From contig JAWKRR010000021.1 in assembly GCA_041389525.1 (NCBI GenBank), positions 45,379 through 109,378 of the forward strand: DNA of 64,000 nt, written 5' to 3'. The stretch comes from JACKFB01 sp041389525. Lineage in GTDB: Bacteria; Myxococcota_A; UBA9042; PHBI01; JACKFB01. Position numbers and translations under genes: made by a program. The notes beneath the pieces were generated by a model. That model saw only the letters and a program-made list of their open reading frames with translations, was not told the origin of the DNA and ran no database searches. This document shows positions 54,216 through 64,000 of this stretch, piece after piece (positions within the stretch are counted from its first letter, which is position 1; each line of letters begins with the position of its first letter).

Positions 54216-56200
54216 GGAAAGCGCTCCAACCAGGCGACGCGGACCGACCAGGCTCGGCCGGGCAGAGGGTAGCCGACGAGGTCGACGGCGTGGTGATCGA
54301 GGATGTTGTGGAGTCCCACGCCCAAGTCCAGGGACGCGGAGGGGCCGATGACGCCGTGCAGGGCCACCCGAGCGCCGACGCCAGCGCTCACGGTGACGCG
54401 GGCGGGCGCCTCGATGAGGGCGGCGGCGTCGTAGGTGTTGCCGCCGACGTGGTCCAGGTCGGCGAAGGCGCGCATCTCCGTCCCCCCGGCGAAGGCGTGG
54501 TAGCCCTCGACGCGGGCCTGATCGGCCTGGTTCGGCCGCAGGGGGAGCTGCTTTCCGTCCGTCGCCGCCTCGCCAGAGCGCGACTCGGTGGCGAGGCTTG
54601 TGTGCGACCAGCGCAGCCGCAGGTGGTGGAAGAGGTCGGCCCGCAGGCTCCACTCGACGCCGCGCAGGCGGGCGCCGGCGATGTTTTCGGCCACCGCGCT
54701 CCAGAGGCTGTTGCGCCGCAGCCGAATCAGATCGTCGACCCGCGAGGCGAAGGCGGACAGCTCGAGATCCACCAGCCACCCGGCGGGGAGGCCTGTGGGG
54801 GCGTAGCGAATCGAGGCCGAGCCGGTCAGCGCGCGCTCGGCCGCGAGGTGGGTGGCCGCGAGGATGGTCGCGCCGTCCCCGTGCAGCTCGAAGAGCGACG
54901 GGGCGCGGATGGCGGTGCCGACCGAGGCTTGCACGTGCAGCCCATGGGTCGCGAGGCCAGTCCACTCCGCCGCCGCCTGCCAGGTGAGGGCCGCCCGTGG
55001 GTCATCGGCGGCGGCCTCCCAGCGCTCGACGCGGACGCGGGGGACCAGCCGGATGTGCAGCGGCGCGATGGCGACGGGGAGCTCGGCGGCGGCCGCGGCT
55101 GAGGTGCGGTCCTGGGTGCGGTCGACGCCGGCGCGGCGCGCGTCGCGCAGGCGGTAGCGCTCGTGGCGGACCTCGCCGTGCAGCCCGAGATCCAGCCAGG
55201 CCAGAAGCGCGACGCGTCCTCCGATGTCGAGGGCCGGCGCCAGCGCGTCGCGACGGGCGAGGCTGGGGACCAGGGTCAGCTCGCCGTAGGGGTCGTCGCT
55301 CTCGGAGCGCTGCCAGCGGAGCGAGGGGCTGACATCGAATCGCCATGGACCGCGGGCGCACGCGGCGCGCAGCCCGGTGAGCTGGGTCGTGCGCTCGTAG
55401 CGGGCGGAGGCGGCGGGCGCGGCGGCTGGGCCCGGCAGGCCCTGCTCCTGGGCGAGGGCGTGGGCGACCAGCGAGAGCTCGCAGGGGCCCGCCTCGCCGC
55501 GCACCGAGACGAGGCCCGTGACGCGGCGCAGGTCGGCGTTGGTGCGGTGGCGTCGCGTGTCGTCGCCGCCCGAGAAGAGCGTGCCGCCGTCGTCGGTCCA
55601 GGGGAAGTCGCCGTCGCTGCGTAGGAGCTCGGCGCTCAGCGAGACACCGACTGGGTGTTTTGGGGCTGCGTAGCTGCCCCGGACGCCCAGCTTGAAGAGG
55701 CCGAAGGCGCCGGCCTCGAACGCTGCCTCGGCCTCGCTGTCGTCGGGTCGGCGGGAGCGGAGCTCGACGGCGCCGCCGATGCCGCCCTCGCGCCCCAGGG
55801 GGGCGTGGCTGCGCCAGATGTCGAGGCGCTGCCCGTCGAAGAGTGGGAGCTCGGAGAGGTCGAGCGCGGCCCCGTCGGCTTGATCGAGGACGATGCCGTC
55901 GAGGTAGAGGCGGACTTGGGCGGCCGCTGCGCCGCGGATCCCGGCCTGGGTGCCGGCGCCCTGCCCGCCGAGGTCCAGCACCCACACGCCGGGGACGCGG
56001 CGAAGCACCGAGGATGCTGAGGCGCCCGGCTCGGTCAGCAGCGCGCGCGGGACGGAGTAGGAGGGCGTCGTGCCGGCGCCGGGGTCGCGCACCACCGTCC
56101 GGTGGGCGGGCGGCGCGGCGGGCTCGGGGGCCGCCTGGGGCTCCGGCTGCGGCGCGGCCAGCAGAGCGGAGGCGAGGAGGATGAGGGAGAGCGGGCTCAG
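54212..56200 (-). CDS. btuB: TonB-dependent receptor, cobalamin-regulated (BtuB-like)
   Basis: About 662 residues. Start choice is difficult: no ATG/GTG/TTG lies in frame before a clear signal peptide, which begins at a CTG (56200) with AGAGG upstream: LSPLSLILLASALLAAP. A GTG at 56095 would start after it and inside the TonB-box-like HRTVVRD, so the upstream CTG is preferred. Then come a plug domain (LLTEPGASASSVLRRVPGVW; AGIRGAAAAQVRLYLDGIVL) and a 22-strand-type barrel. The C-terminus ends with an aromatic (VRVAWLERFP), as in many barrels. A cobalamin riboswitch lies directly upstream, so it probably imports vitamin B12 or precursors. The barrel itself does not prove the substrate. Confidence 0.82.
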   Translation of the reverse strand: MSPLSLILLASALLAAPQPEPQAAPEPAAPPAHRTVVRDPGAGTTPSYSVPRALLTEPGASASSVLRRVPGVWVLDLGGQGAGTQAGIRGAAAAQVRLYLDGIVLDQADGAALDLSELPLFDGQRLDIWRSHAPLGREGGIGGAVELRSRRPDDSEAEAAFEAGAFGLFKLGVRGSYAAPKHPVGVSLSAELLRSDGDFPWTDDGGTLFSGGDDTRRHRTNADLRRVTGLVSVRGEAGPCELSLVAHALAQEQGLPGPAAAPAASARYERTTQLTGLRAACARGPWRFDVSPSLRWQRSESDDPYGELTLVPSLARRDALAPALDIGGRVALLAWLDLGLHGEVRHERYRLRDARRAGVDRTQDRTSAAAAAELPVAIAPLHIRLVPRVRVERWEAAADDPRAALTWQAAAEWTGLATHGLHVQASVGTAIRAPSLFELHGDGATILAATHLAAERALTGSASIRYAPTGLPAGWLVDLELSAFASRVDDLIRLRRNSLWSAVAENIAGARLRGVEWSLRADLFHHLRLRWSHTSLATESRSGEAATDGKQLPLRPNQADQARVEGYHAFAGGTEMRAFADLDHVGGNTYDAAALIEAPARVTVSAGVGARVALHGVIGPSASLDLGVGLHNILDHHAVDLVGYPLPGRAWSVRVAWLERFP

Positions 56201-56202
56201 AG

Positions 56203-56352
56203 CGGAGGCCTCTGCCAGCGTTGCGCGCGCCGGGTCGTGATGGGCGTGCTCGCCGCGCAGTGTCGGACTTGGGGACGTCCCCTCACCGTGGCGCGACCGT
56301 GCCGGACTTACACCGGCTTCCTGCTGACGAGCGGGTTCGGAACTAGCCGGAG
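56203..56352 (-). ncRNA. Cobalamin riboswitch
   Basis: Minus-strand leader between the LhgO-like stop and the receptor gene. The conserved core is present: GGAAGCCGGTG, a TAA loop, GTCCGGC (56301-56317) with the P6-type arms, then CGCGCCACGGTGA (normally CCCGCxACTGTxA), a GGGGACGTCCCC hairpin and the B12-box-like AAGTCCGACACTGCGC (56252-56270). Cobalamin binding would block expression of the receptor operon. The 5' limit is not certain and may enter the upstream gene's end. Identification rests on visible core motifs; no covariance model was run. Confidence 0.82.
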
Positions 56353-56365
56353 GGGGGCGGCGGCG

Positions 56366-57470
56366 TCAAGCTCTGAGACGGTCCAGCACCTCCTCGGCGA
56401 GGGCTGGCGCGGCGGTGAGGCCTGGGGACTCGACGCCGAAGAGGTGGAGCGCGCCGGAGTCGCCGCGCGCGATGCGGAAGTCGACGGGGCCGGGGTCGTC
56501 GGGGCCGCGGAGTCGCGGGCGGATGGCCGAGCCGGCCCAGGCGAGCGCGCCCGGCGGGATGGGGCCGAGCAGGCGCTCGCCCGCGCGGCGGAAGGACTCG
56601 GCGAGGTCGGCGGGGGGCTCGACGGGGTCGCTGGAGTCCACGAAGCGGGCGTCGGGGCCCAGGCGGAGGCCGCCGCCGAGGTCGAGGCAGACGTGGACGC
56701 CGAGGCCGGGCTGGTCGGGGACGCGGACGGGGTAGATGAGGCGCGAGGGCACGCGGGCTGCGCGGAGGGCGAACCAGTCGCCGCGACAGGGCCAGATCTG
56801 CGGGGCGGTGTCGCCGAAGAGCGCGGCGACGGTGGGCGCGGCGAGGCCGGCGGCGTTGACGACCTGGGCGGCGACGATGGGGCCGCGCGTGGTGTCCAGG
56901 GTGAAGCCGTCGGCGCCGGGCGAGACGCCCAGGAGCTCGGCGCCGACCGCGATGATGGCGCCGGCCGCGGACGCCTCGCGGGCGAAGGCCGCAGCCAGCG
57001 CGGGCGCATCGACGATGCCGGTCTCGGGACACCACAGCGCGGCGCGGGGCCGACGCAGGCTCGGCTCCAGCCGCAGGGCCTCGTCGCCGTCGACCAGGCG
57101 TATGCCCGCGGCGCCGCTGGCCGTCGCGTTTTCCAGCAAGGCGAGCAGCGCGGCCTCGCCCGGCGCGTCGAAGGCCACCACCAGCTTCCCCGTGCGGCGA
57201 AAGGGCACTCCCGAGCGCGCGGCCATCTCGTAGCTGAGCGCCTGCCCGCGCACGCAGGTTCGCGCCGCGAGGGAGCCCGGCGCGTAGTACAGACCCGAGT
57301 GGAGGACGCCGCTGTTGCGGCTGGTCGCGCCGCGCCCGACGGCCGAATCGCGTTCGAGCAGCACCGCGCTCAGGCCCCGGCGGCTGGCTTCGGCGGCGAT
57401 GGCGCACCCGACGATGCCGCCGCCGACGACGGCTACATCGAGGGCGTCGGCGGCGGCGCGACGTCTCCGA

Positions 57471-57493
<23 letters not shown>
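56366..57493 (-). CDS. L-2-hydroxyglutarate oxidase-like FAD enzyme
   Basis: 375 residues from TTG 57493. The FAD dinucleotide fold is DVAVVGGGIVGCAIAAEASR, followed by the LhgO-like motif GATSRNSGVLHSGLYYAPGS and RRTGKLVVAFD. The C-terminus contains FGVESPGLTAAPALAEEVLD. LhgO-type enzymes oxidise L-2-hydroxyglutarate to 2-oxoglutarate, which fits well with the adjacent glutamate synthase that consumes 2-oxoglutarate. The start overlaps gltD by 23 bases; no alternative start after it is present before the FAD motif. DAO-family relatives such as glycerol-3-phosphate dehydrogenase are less similar. Confidence 0.8.
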
Positions 57494-58934
<1,441 letters not shown>

Positions 58935-59020
58935 CACACCTCCCAGGGACGCCGAAGCGCCGCGCAGGTCGAGCGCCGGCTCGTCGCCAGGCGCTCACTT
59001 GTCGAAGCCGCCTCAGCCGC

Positions 59021-62000
59021 TCAGGCCGCCGCAGGGCGCAGCGCGCTTCGACGCTCGGCCATCGCGCGCTTGTACTCGGTCGGGATGACCTTCACGAAGC
59101 GCGACACCATGATGTCCCAGTTGTCGAGCAGGCGTTGCCCCAGCGGGCTCGCCGTGTGCGCCACATGGGCCTGGACCAGCCCGAAGACCAGCCGCCGATC
59201 GGCCTCGTCCTCCAGCGACTCCAGATCCACCATGGCTTTGTTGCAGAGCTTGTCGAACTCGCGGTCGCGGTCGAAGACGAAGGCCATGCCGCCGCTCATG
59301 CCGGCCGCGAAGTTCCGTCCGGTCGCGCCCAAGACGACGACCACGCCGCCCGTCATGTACTCGCAGCCGTGGTCGCCCACGCCCTCGACCACCGCGCGGG
59401 CGCCGCTGTTGCGCACCGCGAAGCGCTCGCCGGCCATGCCGTTGGCGAAGAGCTCGCCGCCGGTGGCGCCGTAGAGGCAGACGTTCCCGACCACGATGTT
59501 CTCTTCGGGGACGAAGCGGCTCTCCTCAGGCGGCCGAACCACGATGCGCCCGCCCGACAGGCCTTTGCCGACGTAGTCGTTGGCGTCGCCCTCGAGCGTG
59601 AACGTCACGCCCCGCACCAGCCACGCGCCGAAGCTCTGCCCCGCCGTGCCCGAGTAGCGGACATGCAGCGTGCCCTCCGCCAGCCCCCGCGCCCCGTGAG
59701 CTTTCGCGATGACGCCCGACAGCATGGCGCCCACCGCGCGGTCGCCGTTGCAGATGGGCACCTCCAGCTCCGGTCGGGACGCCGTCCGCGATGGCCTGCC
59801 CCGCGCGCCGAATCACCTGATGGTCCAGATGCTTCGACAGCCCGAGATCCTGCCCTTCCACCTGCCGGCGCGGCACGTCGGCGGGCGCATTGGCCTCCAT
59901 CAGCATCGCGGAGAGGTCCACGCGGCTAGCCTTCCAGTGCGCGATGTCCGTCCGCGCCTGCAGCCGGTCGACGCGGCCGACCATCTCGTCGAAGGTCCGA
60001 AATCCGAGCCGCGCCATGTGGCGGCGCACGTCCTCGGCGACCATCATCATGTAGTTGACGATCTGCTCCGGCGTGCCCGTGTAGCGGCGACGCAGCTCAG
60101 GGTTCTGCGTCGCGATGCCCACCGAGCAGGTGTTCTCGTGGCACTTGCGCAGCATGATGCAGCCCGTCGCGATCAGCGCCGCCGTCGACACGCCGAACTC
60201 GTCAGCGCCGAGCAGCGCGCCCACCACGACGTCGCGGCCGGTGCGGAACCCGCCGTCCACCTGGACTCGGATGCGCCGACGGAGATCGTTCTGCACCAGC
60301 ACCTGCTGGGTCTCCGCGAGGCCGAGCTCCCACGGGAGGCCCGCGTGCTTGAGCGACGAGACCGGCGACGCGCCTGTGCCGCCGCAATCCCCAGCGATGA
60401 CCACCGCCTCAGCGCCCGCCTTGGCCACGCCGGCCGCCACGGTCCCCACGCCCGCCTCGCTGACCAGCTTCACCGAGATCCGCGCCTCGGGGTTGACGGT
60501 CTTGAGGTCGTAGATGAGCTGCTTGAGGTCCTCGATCGAGTAGATGTCGTGGTGCGGCGGCGGCGAGATCAACGTCACGCCAGGCGTCGAGCAGCGGACG
60601 CGGGCGATGCGCTCGGAGACCTTGTGGCCCGGCAGCTGCCCGCCCTCCCCTGGCTTGGCACCCTGCGCGACCTTGATCTGCAGGTCGTCGGCGTTGACCA
60701 GATACTCGGCGGTCACCCCAAAACGCCCTGACGCGATCTGCTTAATCGCGCTGCGTCGGCTGTCGCCGTTGGGGAGCAGGGTGTAGCGCTCGCGCTCCTC
60801 GCCGCCCTCGCCGCTGTTGGAGCGCCCGCCCAGGCGGTTCATCGCGATGGCCAGCGTCTCGTGCGCCTCCGCGCTGATGGAGCCGAAGGACATCGCGCCC
60901 GTGGCGAAGCGCTTGACGATCTCGCTGGCCGGCTCGACCTGATCGAGCGGCAGGGGGCCGCTCGGCGCGTCCACGAGCTCCATGAGCCCGCGGAGGGTCA
61001 TCAGCGACTCGGACTCGTCGTCGGCCAGCGCCGCGAAGGCCTCGTATCGCTCCCACTCGCCCGTCGTCGCGGCCGCCTGCAGGGTCGCGATGGTCGCCGG
61101 GCTCCACCGGTGCCGCTCACCGCGCCGGCGCCACTGGTAGTCACCGCCGATGGGCAGCGCGTCCACGTCGTCGAGGTCGCGCTCGCTGAACCCACGGGCG
61201 TGGCGCTCAAGCACCTCGCGCCCAAGCTCCGCCAGCCCCACGCCCTCGATCCGCGAGATGGTGCCGTTGAAGTGCTTGTCGACCAGGGCCGAGTCCAGCC
61301 CAAGGCACTCGAAGATCTGGGCGCCGCGGTACGACTGAATCGCCGAGATGCCCATCTTGGACATCACCTTGAGGATGCCCTTGTCGACGGCCTTGATGTA
61401 GCGCCGCTCCGCCTCGTCGGGGGTGCAGTCGAGCAGGCCCTCGTCGGCCATGTCGCGCACCGTGTCGAGCGCCAGGTAGGGGTTGACGGCCGCCGCGCCG
61501 TAGCCGACCAGCGCGGCGAAGTGGTGCACCTCGCGCGCCTCGCCGGTCTCGACCACCAGGCCCGCGTGCATGCGGATGCCTTCGCGGGTCAGGTGGTGAT
61601 GCACCGCGCTCACCGCCAGGAGCGCCGGGATCGGCACGTTGTCGGCGTCCACGCCGCGGTCGGTGAGGATCAGGATGCTCGCGCCGTCGTCGATGGCGTC
61701 GACCGCGGCCTTGCACACCCGCTCGACCGCCGACTCAAGACCCTCGGGCCCCGAGGCGCGCGGGTACAGGATCGACAAGGTCGTCGGCTCCAGCGCGCCC
61801 TCATAGACCTGCTTGATCTTGGCGAGGTCCGCGTTTGTGAAGAACGAGCTGGGCAGGGCCAGGCGGTGGCACTGCTCCGGCGTCTCCTCGAAGGTGTTGC
61901 CGTCGGGCCCAAGCGAGGTCTCGAGGGTCATCACCAGAGCCTCGCGGATCGGGTCGATCGGCGGGTTGGTCACCTGGGCGAAGAGCTGCTTGAAGTAGTG

Positions 62001-63539
62001 GAACAGGCTGGGCGCGCGGTCGCTGAGCACGGCCAGCGGCGTGTCGCTGCCCATGGAGCCGGTCGGCTCGTACGCCGCGTCCGCCATCGGGCCGATGATG
62101 AGGCGCAGGTCTTCGTCGGAGTAGCCGAACGCGCGCTGCTGGCGCTGGAGCTCGTCGCCCGAGATCACCTCCGGCGGCGGCACGTTGTGGAAGTCGTCCA
62201 GGGTGAGGACGTTCTTCTCGAGCCAGCGGCGGTAGGGCCAGCGCCCGGTGATGTCGCGCTTCACCTCGGCGTCGTCGATGATGCGGCCCTCGACCGTGTC
62301 CACGACGAACATGCGCCCCGGCTGCAGCCGGCCCTTCTTGCGGATCTGGTGCGGCGCGACGTCGATGACGCCGACCTCCGACGAGAGGATGACGCGGTCG
62401 TCCTCGGTCACCACGTAGCGCGCCGGGCGAAGGCCGTTGCGGTCGAGGGTGGCGCCGATGATGTGGCCGTCGGTGAACGCGATGGCGGCGGGGCCATCCC
62501 ACGGCTCGGTGAGGCTCGCGGCGTACTCGTAGAAAGCGCGCCGGTCGTCGTCCATCAGCGGGTCGTTCTCCCACGCCTCGGGGATCATCATCATGACCGA
62601 GTGCGGGAGGCTGCGACCGCCGAGGGTCAGCAATTCCAACATGTTATCGAACTGCGAGGAGTCGCTGCCGCCGGGCACGATGATCGGGAAGAGGCGGTCG
62701 AGCGGGCCTTCGAACTTCGCCGAGTGGAGCTGCGCGCGGCGGGCGTTCATCCAGTTGCGGTTGCCGCGCAGGGTGTTGATCTCGCCGTTGTGGGCGATGA
62801 AGCGCATGGGCTGCGCGCGGTCCCAGGTCGGGAAGGTGTTCGTCGAGAAGCGCGAGTGCACCAGGGCGAGGGCCGAGACCATGTCGCGGTCTTGCAGGTC
62901 GGGAAAGTACTGGGGCACCTGCTCGGGCAGCAGCAGCCCCTTGTAGACGATGGTGTCGGCGGAGAGGCTGGCGACGTGAAACGCGTGGCCACCGAGGTTC
63001 TCGTCGCGGATGCGGTTCTCGGTGAGCTTGCGGATGACGTAGAGCTTGCGCTCGAAGGCGCTGGGCACGACGCGGCGGCGAGCGATGTAGATTTGGCGGA
63101 TGACCGGCATGACGCTGCGGGCGACGCGGCCCACGTGGCGCGGGTCCGTCGGGACGTCGCGCCAGCCGATGACGCGCTGGCCCTGGGCGCGCACGACCTC
63201 TTCGAAGACGCGCTCGCAGGCGGCGCGCGCCTTGGGGTCGGGCGGCAAGAAGACCATGCCCACGCCGTAGCGGCGGCGGCGCGGCATGTCCCAGCCGAGG
63301 CGGAGGCCCTCGCGCTTGAAGAAGCGGTGCGGCAGCTGCAGGAGGATCCCGGCGCCGTCGCCCGTCTCGGGGTCGGAGCCCGACGCGCCGCGATGGGCGA
63401 GACGTCGGAGGACCTCAAGCGCCTGCTCGACGATAGCCCGGCTCTTCTCGCCCTTGATGTGGGCGACGAAGCCCACGCCGCACGCGTCGTGCTCCATCTG
63501 GGGGTCGTAAAGACCGCGACGCACCAATCGTTGGGGCAT
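59021..63539 (-). CDS. gltB: Glutamate synthase, large subunit, interrupted by a frameshift
   Basis: Codes for about 1,500 residues if one frameshift is corrected. The N-terminal class II glutaminase starts MPQRLVRRGLYDPQMEHDA with the catalytic Cys in DACGVGFVAH; then come the FMN/Fe-S domain (CHENTCSVGIATQNPELR) and the GXGXG domain. Near 59770-59795 the frame shifts by one base: the upstream part reads on as unrelated, Arg-rich residues, while the GXGXG part (PELEVPICNGDRAVGAMLSG, then LEGDANDYVGKGLSGGRIVV) continues in the next frame to 59021. No homopolymer explains it. A GTG at 59761 could start a separate GXGXG protein, but a mutation or assembly error is simpler. ATG 63539 has AGGAG upstream. 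Confidence 0.9.
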
Positions 63540-63622
63540 GACTCTCCTGGGACTTCTGCGGGCGCGTTCGATCGTCCCTGGGACGCCTCGAACCGGCGCC
63601 GTGATGACGCACGGCGGCCCGG

Positions 63623-63652
63623 ACCATAACGCGCCGCGTCACGACGACGCAA
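63623..63652 (-). promoter_or_regulatory. Candidate gltB promoter
   Basis: Minus-strand TTGCGT, an 18-base spacer and TATGGT lie about 85 bases before the gltB start. The -10 matches 4 of 6, the -35 about 3-4 of 6. The remaining 63540-63795 gap shows no gene and also holds the divergent lipoprotein's leader. Confidence 0.38.
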
Positions 63653-63795
63653 GCACGACCTCGCGGGGACGTTAACACCGTGGGAACGACTGGCGAAACC
63701 ACAAAGGACCGGCCGCACAACAGTGTGTCATCGGGGGACGGGATCCGTTAGAGTGCGACGCGGCTCCCCGGCGCCTCGGGGACGCGGAGGGCGTG

Positions 63796-64000
63796 ATGCG
63801 GAGAGTGAATCTGCGGCTTGCCGGGCTGTGTCTCGCGGCCCTTGGGACCGTGGCGGCCTGCAGCTCGGGCGGGACGATTGGTGGCACGGACGCGACGGCC
63901 GAGGTCACGCTCGACGCGGTGGCGGACGCGCTGCCCCCAGACGCCGCAGCCGAAGTAAACGCGGCCGAGCCCGACGCCGACGCGGTGGCCGAGGTCACCG
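63796..64000 (+). CDS. Asp/Ala-rich lipoprotein (partial, runs off right edge)
   Basis: Open from ATG 63796, with GGAGG 5 bases upstream, to the window end. It codes for a lipoprotein signal (LAALGTVAAC lipobox) followed by a linker of alternating Asp, Ala, Glu and Val, the same type as in three other lipoproteins of this window. The functional domain is beyond the edge, so no function can be given. Confidence 0.8.
   Translation, partial: MRRVNLRLAGLCLAALGTVAACSSGGTIGGTDATAEVTLDAVADALPPDAAAEVNAAEPDADAVAEVT

Noticed and set aside
56095..56095. GTG start for the BtuB-like receptor
   Set aside because: It would begin inside the TonB-box-like segment and remove the signal peptide.
60861..63629. 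Plus-strand open frame of about 920 codons opposite gltB
   Set aside because: It is exactly antisense to a well-conserved enzyme, is rich in Val/Asp/Glu/Gly/Arg from reverse-read GC-rich codons, and has no domain. A composition shadow.

Overview
The window is very GC-rich, densely coding DNA from a Gram-negative bacterium that looks like a member of the Myxococcota (former Deltaproteobacteria). The evidence is an AgmX/PglI-type envelope protein, a MopE-like lipoprotein with repeated Asp/Cys metal-binding motifs, a MYXO-CTERM-like tail (Cys, Gly-rich stretch, hydrophobic helix, Arg cluster), several lipoproteins with an Asp/Ala-rich linker straight after the lipobox, and MCE/Mla, TonB-dependent receptor and Lnt genes that imply an outer membrane. 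I found no mobile element, CRISPR array, tRNA or rRNA. I could not pin down genus or species.

Layout. 1-10.5 kb: a TerB-like protein, a propeller lipoprotein, an RND/MMPL exporter, a PI-PLC-like lipoprotein, DUF924, a small zinc-ribbon protein and the MopE-like lipoprotein. 10.7-21.5 kb: a ZIP-permease fusion with a His-rich tail, then a long minus-strand run (FG-GAP protein, family-5 solute-binding protein, sensor kinase, asnS, MYXO-CTERM protein, YtkA-like lipoprotein, di-heme peroxidase). 21.5-31 kb: PBP1A, a TerB-like gene with an apparently leaderless promoter, tatA, a methylguanine-DNA methyltransferase with a long extra domain, AgmX-like protein and TPR proteins. 31-38 kb: an Mla/MCE lipid-transport locus with one MCE protein, two permeases and two ATPases, plus suhB. 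38-52.8 kb: a methyltransferase and an 11-gene minus-strand run joining an alkyl-DHAP-synthase-like enzyme, FAD and Fe-S redox partners, a lipid kinase, an Lnt with an inserted propeller, an O-methyltransferase, an outer-membrane barrel, a pseudouridine synthase and a radical SAM enzyme. 53-56.4 kb: a cobalamin riboswitch controlling a BtuB-like receptor and a propeller lipoprotein. 56.4-63.5 kb: an L-2-hydroxyglutarate-oxidase-like enzyme and glutamate synthase gltD/gltB, with gltB broken by a frameshift. The right edge carries the start of another Asp/Ala-rich lipoprotein.

Four observations stand out. (1) The two Mla ATPases carry complementary defects: one has a degenerate ABC signature, the other an Asp in place of the catalytic Glu. 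This is what a heterodimer with one working and one degenerate ATP site would show. (2) A riboswitch-controlled BtuB is translationally coupled to a propeller lipoprotein resembling the Bacteroides BtuB-BtuG arrangement. (3) An Lnt has about 360 extra residues inserted between its catalytic Glu and Lys. (4) A ZIP-like half and a permease-like half are fused in one protein whose His-rich tail is antisense to the end of the neighbouring peroxidase gene.
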